Assembly: GCA_019192485.1 (NCBI GenBank)
Contig: JAHCMJ010000003.1
Span: forward strand, 1 to 41,805
Source of the DNA: Cyclobacteriaceae bacterium HetDA_MAG_MS6
GTDB taxonomy: Bacteria > Bacteroidota > Bacteroidia > Cytophagales > Cyclobacteriaceae
Length of the DNA: 41,805 nt
Reading direction: 5' to 3'
In this document: one piece after another, positions 41,074 through 41,805 of the stretch
Position numbering within the stretch: position 1 is the stretch's first letter
How the letters are laid out: each line of letters starts with the position of its first letter
Translations under genes and position numbers: made by a program
Notes under the pieces: generated by a model
What the model was told of the DNA's origin: nothing
Database searches by the model: none
The model's input: only the letters and a program-made list of their open reading frames with translations

Positions 41074-41724
41074 CTAATTTGTTTTAAGTAAAAGAATTCC
41101 TCTTTTAGATATGACTGCCGCTAACATGCCAGCGATAGGTACGAAGATGTATACCCAGATATATTGAAGATTCCCTGAGATAATAGCTGGTCCTATAGAT
41201 CGGGCTGGGTTCATAGATGCGCCAGTATATGGACCTGCTAAGTAGGCCAGTAGAAATACCACAAATCCTACAACGATACTCGTCAACCATAGTTTTTCGA
41301 AAGTGATGATCCATAAGATACTGAGCATCAGTAAAAATGAGATGGTAAATTCAATCCAGCACAGTTTCAAAAAACTGACGGCGGGAAGTGTTTCACCAAG
41401 GGTGGTGGTATTGGGGAAGATCTCCAATAGAAGCCAACTTGCTAGAGTAGCGCCTATGACCTGTACCAAAAAGTAAATGATAGCTGATTTGCGTTCAATG
41501 ACTCTTTCCATATACAAAGCTATCGTGACTGCCGGATTGATATGAGCCCCTGATATGTTCCCGAGCAATACAATCATTATGGTCACAGTTAAGCCAAAGG
41601 CTATTGATATCCCCAATGCCCCTATTGACGGAAAATAATTATTGAGGATCACTGCCCCTGTCCCGAAAAAGACCAAATTGAAAGTCCCTACAAACTCAGC
41701 AAGATAAGCTTTGACATTCATCAT
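41074..41724 (-). CDS. Aquaglyceroporin-like channel (AqpS-type) in the ars locus
   Basis: A 216-residue MIP-family channel with six membrane helices and both half-helices: GAHINPAVTIALYMERV (NPA 1, about 60) and TGASMNPARSIGPAII (NPA 2, about 175). It is the first gene of the arsenic locus, as aqpS is in Sinorhizobium meliloti, where the channel lets arsenite made inside the cell flow out. The start is one of two adjacent ATGs (41724 or 41721). The operator-like palindrome overlaps this start. Substrate preference for arsenite is inferred from context. Confidence 0.9.
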   Translation of the reverse strand: MMNVKAYLAEFVGTFNLVFFGTGAVILNNYFPSIGALGISIAFGLTVTIMIVLLGNISGAHINPAVTIALYMERVIERKSAIIYFLVQVIGATLASWLLLEIFPNTTTLGETLPAVSFLKLCWIEFTISFLLMLSILWIITFEKLWLTSIVVGFVVFLLAYLAGPYTGASMNPARSIGPAIISGNLQYIWVYIFVPIAGMLAAVISKRGILLLKTN

Positions 41725-41738
41725 CGCAATATTACGAT
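41723..41738. promoter_or_regulatory. Putative ArsR operator at the aqpS start
   Basis: ATCGCAATATTACGAT is a near-perfect palindrome (ATCG-n-AATATT-n-CGAT; only the bases next to the core differ from symmetry). It overlaps the first ATG of the channel gene, so a bound repressor would block initiation or early elongation. Thirteen of its bases recur at 40221-40233 before arsC. The symmetry and repetition are directly visible; assignment to ArsR is inferred from the arsR gene in the same operon. Confidence 0.6.
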
Positions 41739-41805
41739 GATTAAAGCAAATGAGTTACCTGTTTTTATAAAAGCCTGGTTCGGCACTTTTCAACACTACT
41801 CCGGA

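Overview
The window is chromosomal DNA from a gliding-type Bacteroidota, most likely a Cytophagales relative. This rests on gene content: a GldK-L-M-N type IX secretion (T9SS) core with PorP/SprF and a PorW/SprE lipoprotein, an atpB-E-F-H-A-G operon with no atpD/atpC in the visible part, DUF4271 next to hemD, and a FISUMP-domain protein. The exact genus cannot be read from the sequence. Almost all of it is coding and no RNA gene, CRISPR array or intact mobile element was seen.

Layout. 1-6020 (minus strand) is one long gene string: M23 peptidase, bactofilin, AtpZ, a small membrane protein, then F-type ATP synthase a, c, b, delta, alpha and the first codons of gamma. 6134-12775 (plus) holds porW/sprE, a class A penicillin-binding protein and uvrC, nearly touching. 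12772-22539 (minus) runs from an Omp85-like barrel through DUF4271, hemD, porP/sprF, gldK, gldL, gldM and gldN to a FISUMP protein. 22598-24125 (plus) holds hemW and a small helical protein. 24132-28830 (minus) holds a LytS/LytR-type two-component pair and uvrA.

28831-33454 is the least ordinary part. It has an orphan ExbB/TolQ-like gene divergent from a membrane-bound LytTR regulator, then a three-gene cassette: a small membrane protein, a membrane-anchored HExxH protein resembling DUF922, and a lipoprotein. Two gene scars sit here. A 50-nt degenerate copy of the uvrA Walker A region lies upstream of uvrA. A near-identical copy of the rnr 3' end lies on the far side of the cassette from rnr, with a 114-nt in-frame internal deletion. 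All four substitutions in the rnr copy are synonymous, which suggests that the cassette entered at the rnr tail together with a second rnr allele.

33455-38439 (minus) is a tightly packed operon manA-lipB-hypothetical-exonuclease-rnr. yraN and a DUF456 gene follow. 39544-41724 (minus) is an arsenic locus, aqpS-like channel, arsR, arsI-like lyase and a thioredoxin-type arsC, with two copies of a palindromic element sharing 13 identical bases, which are good candidates for the ArsR operator. No arsenite efflux pump is visible.

Functionally the window joins energy supply (ATP synthase), envelope building (M23/bactofilin, PBP, Omp85), T9SS secretion and gliding, DNA repair (UvrA, UvrC), RNA turnover (RNase R), cofactor synthesis (HemD, HemW, LipB) and metalloid resistance.
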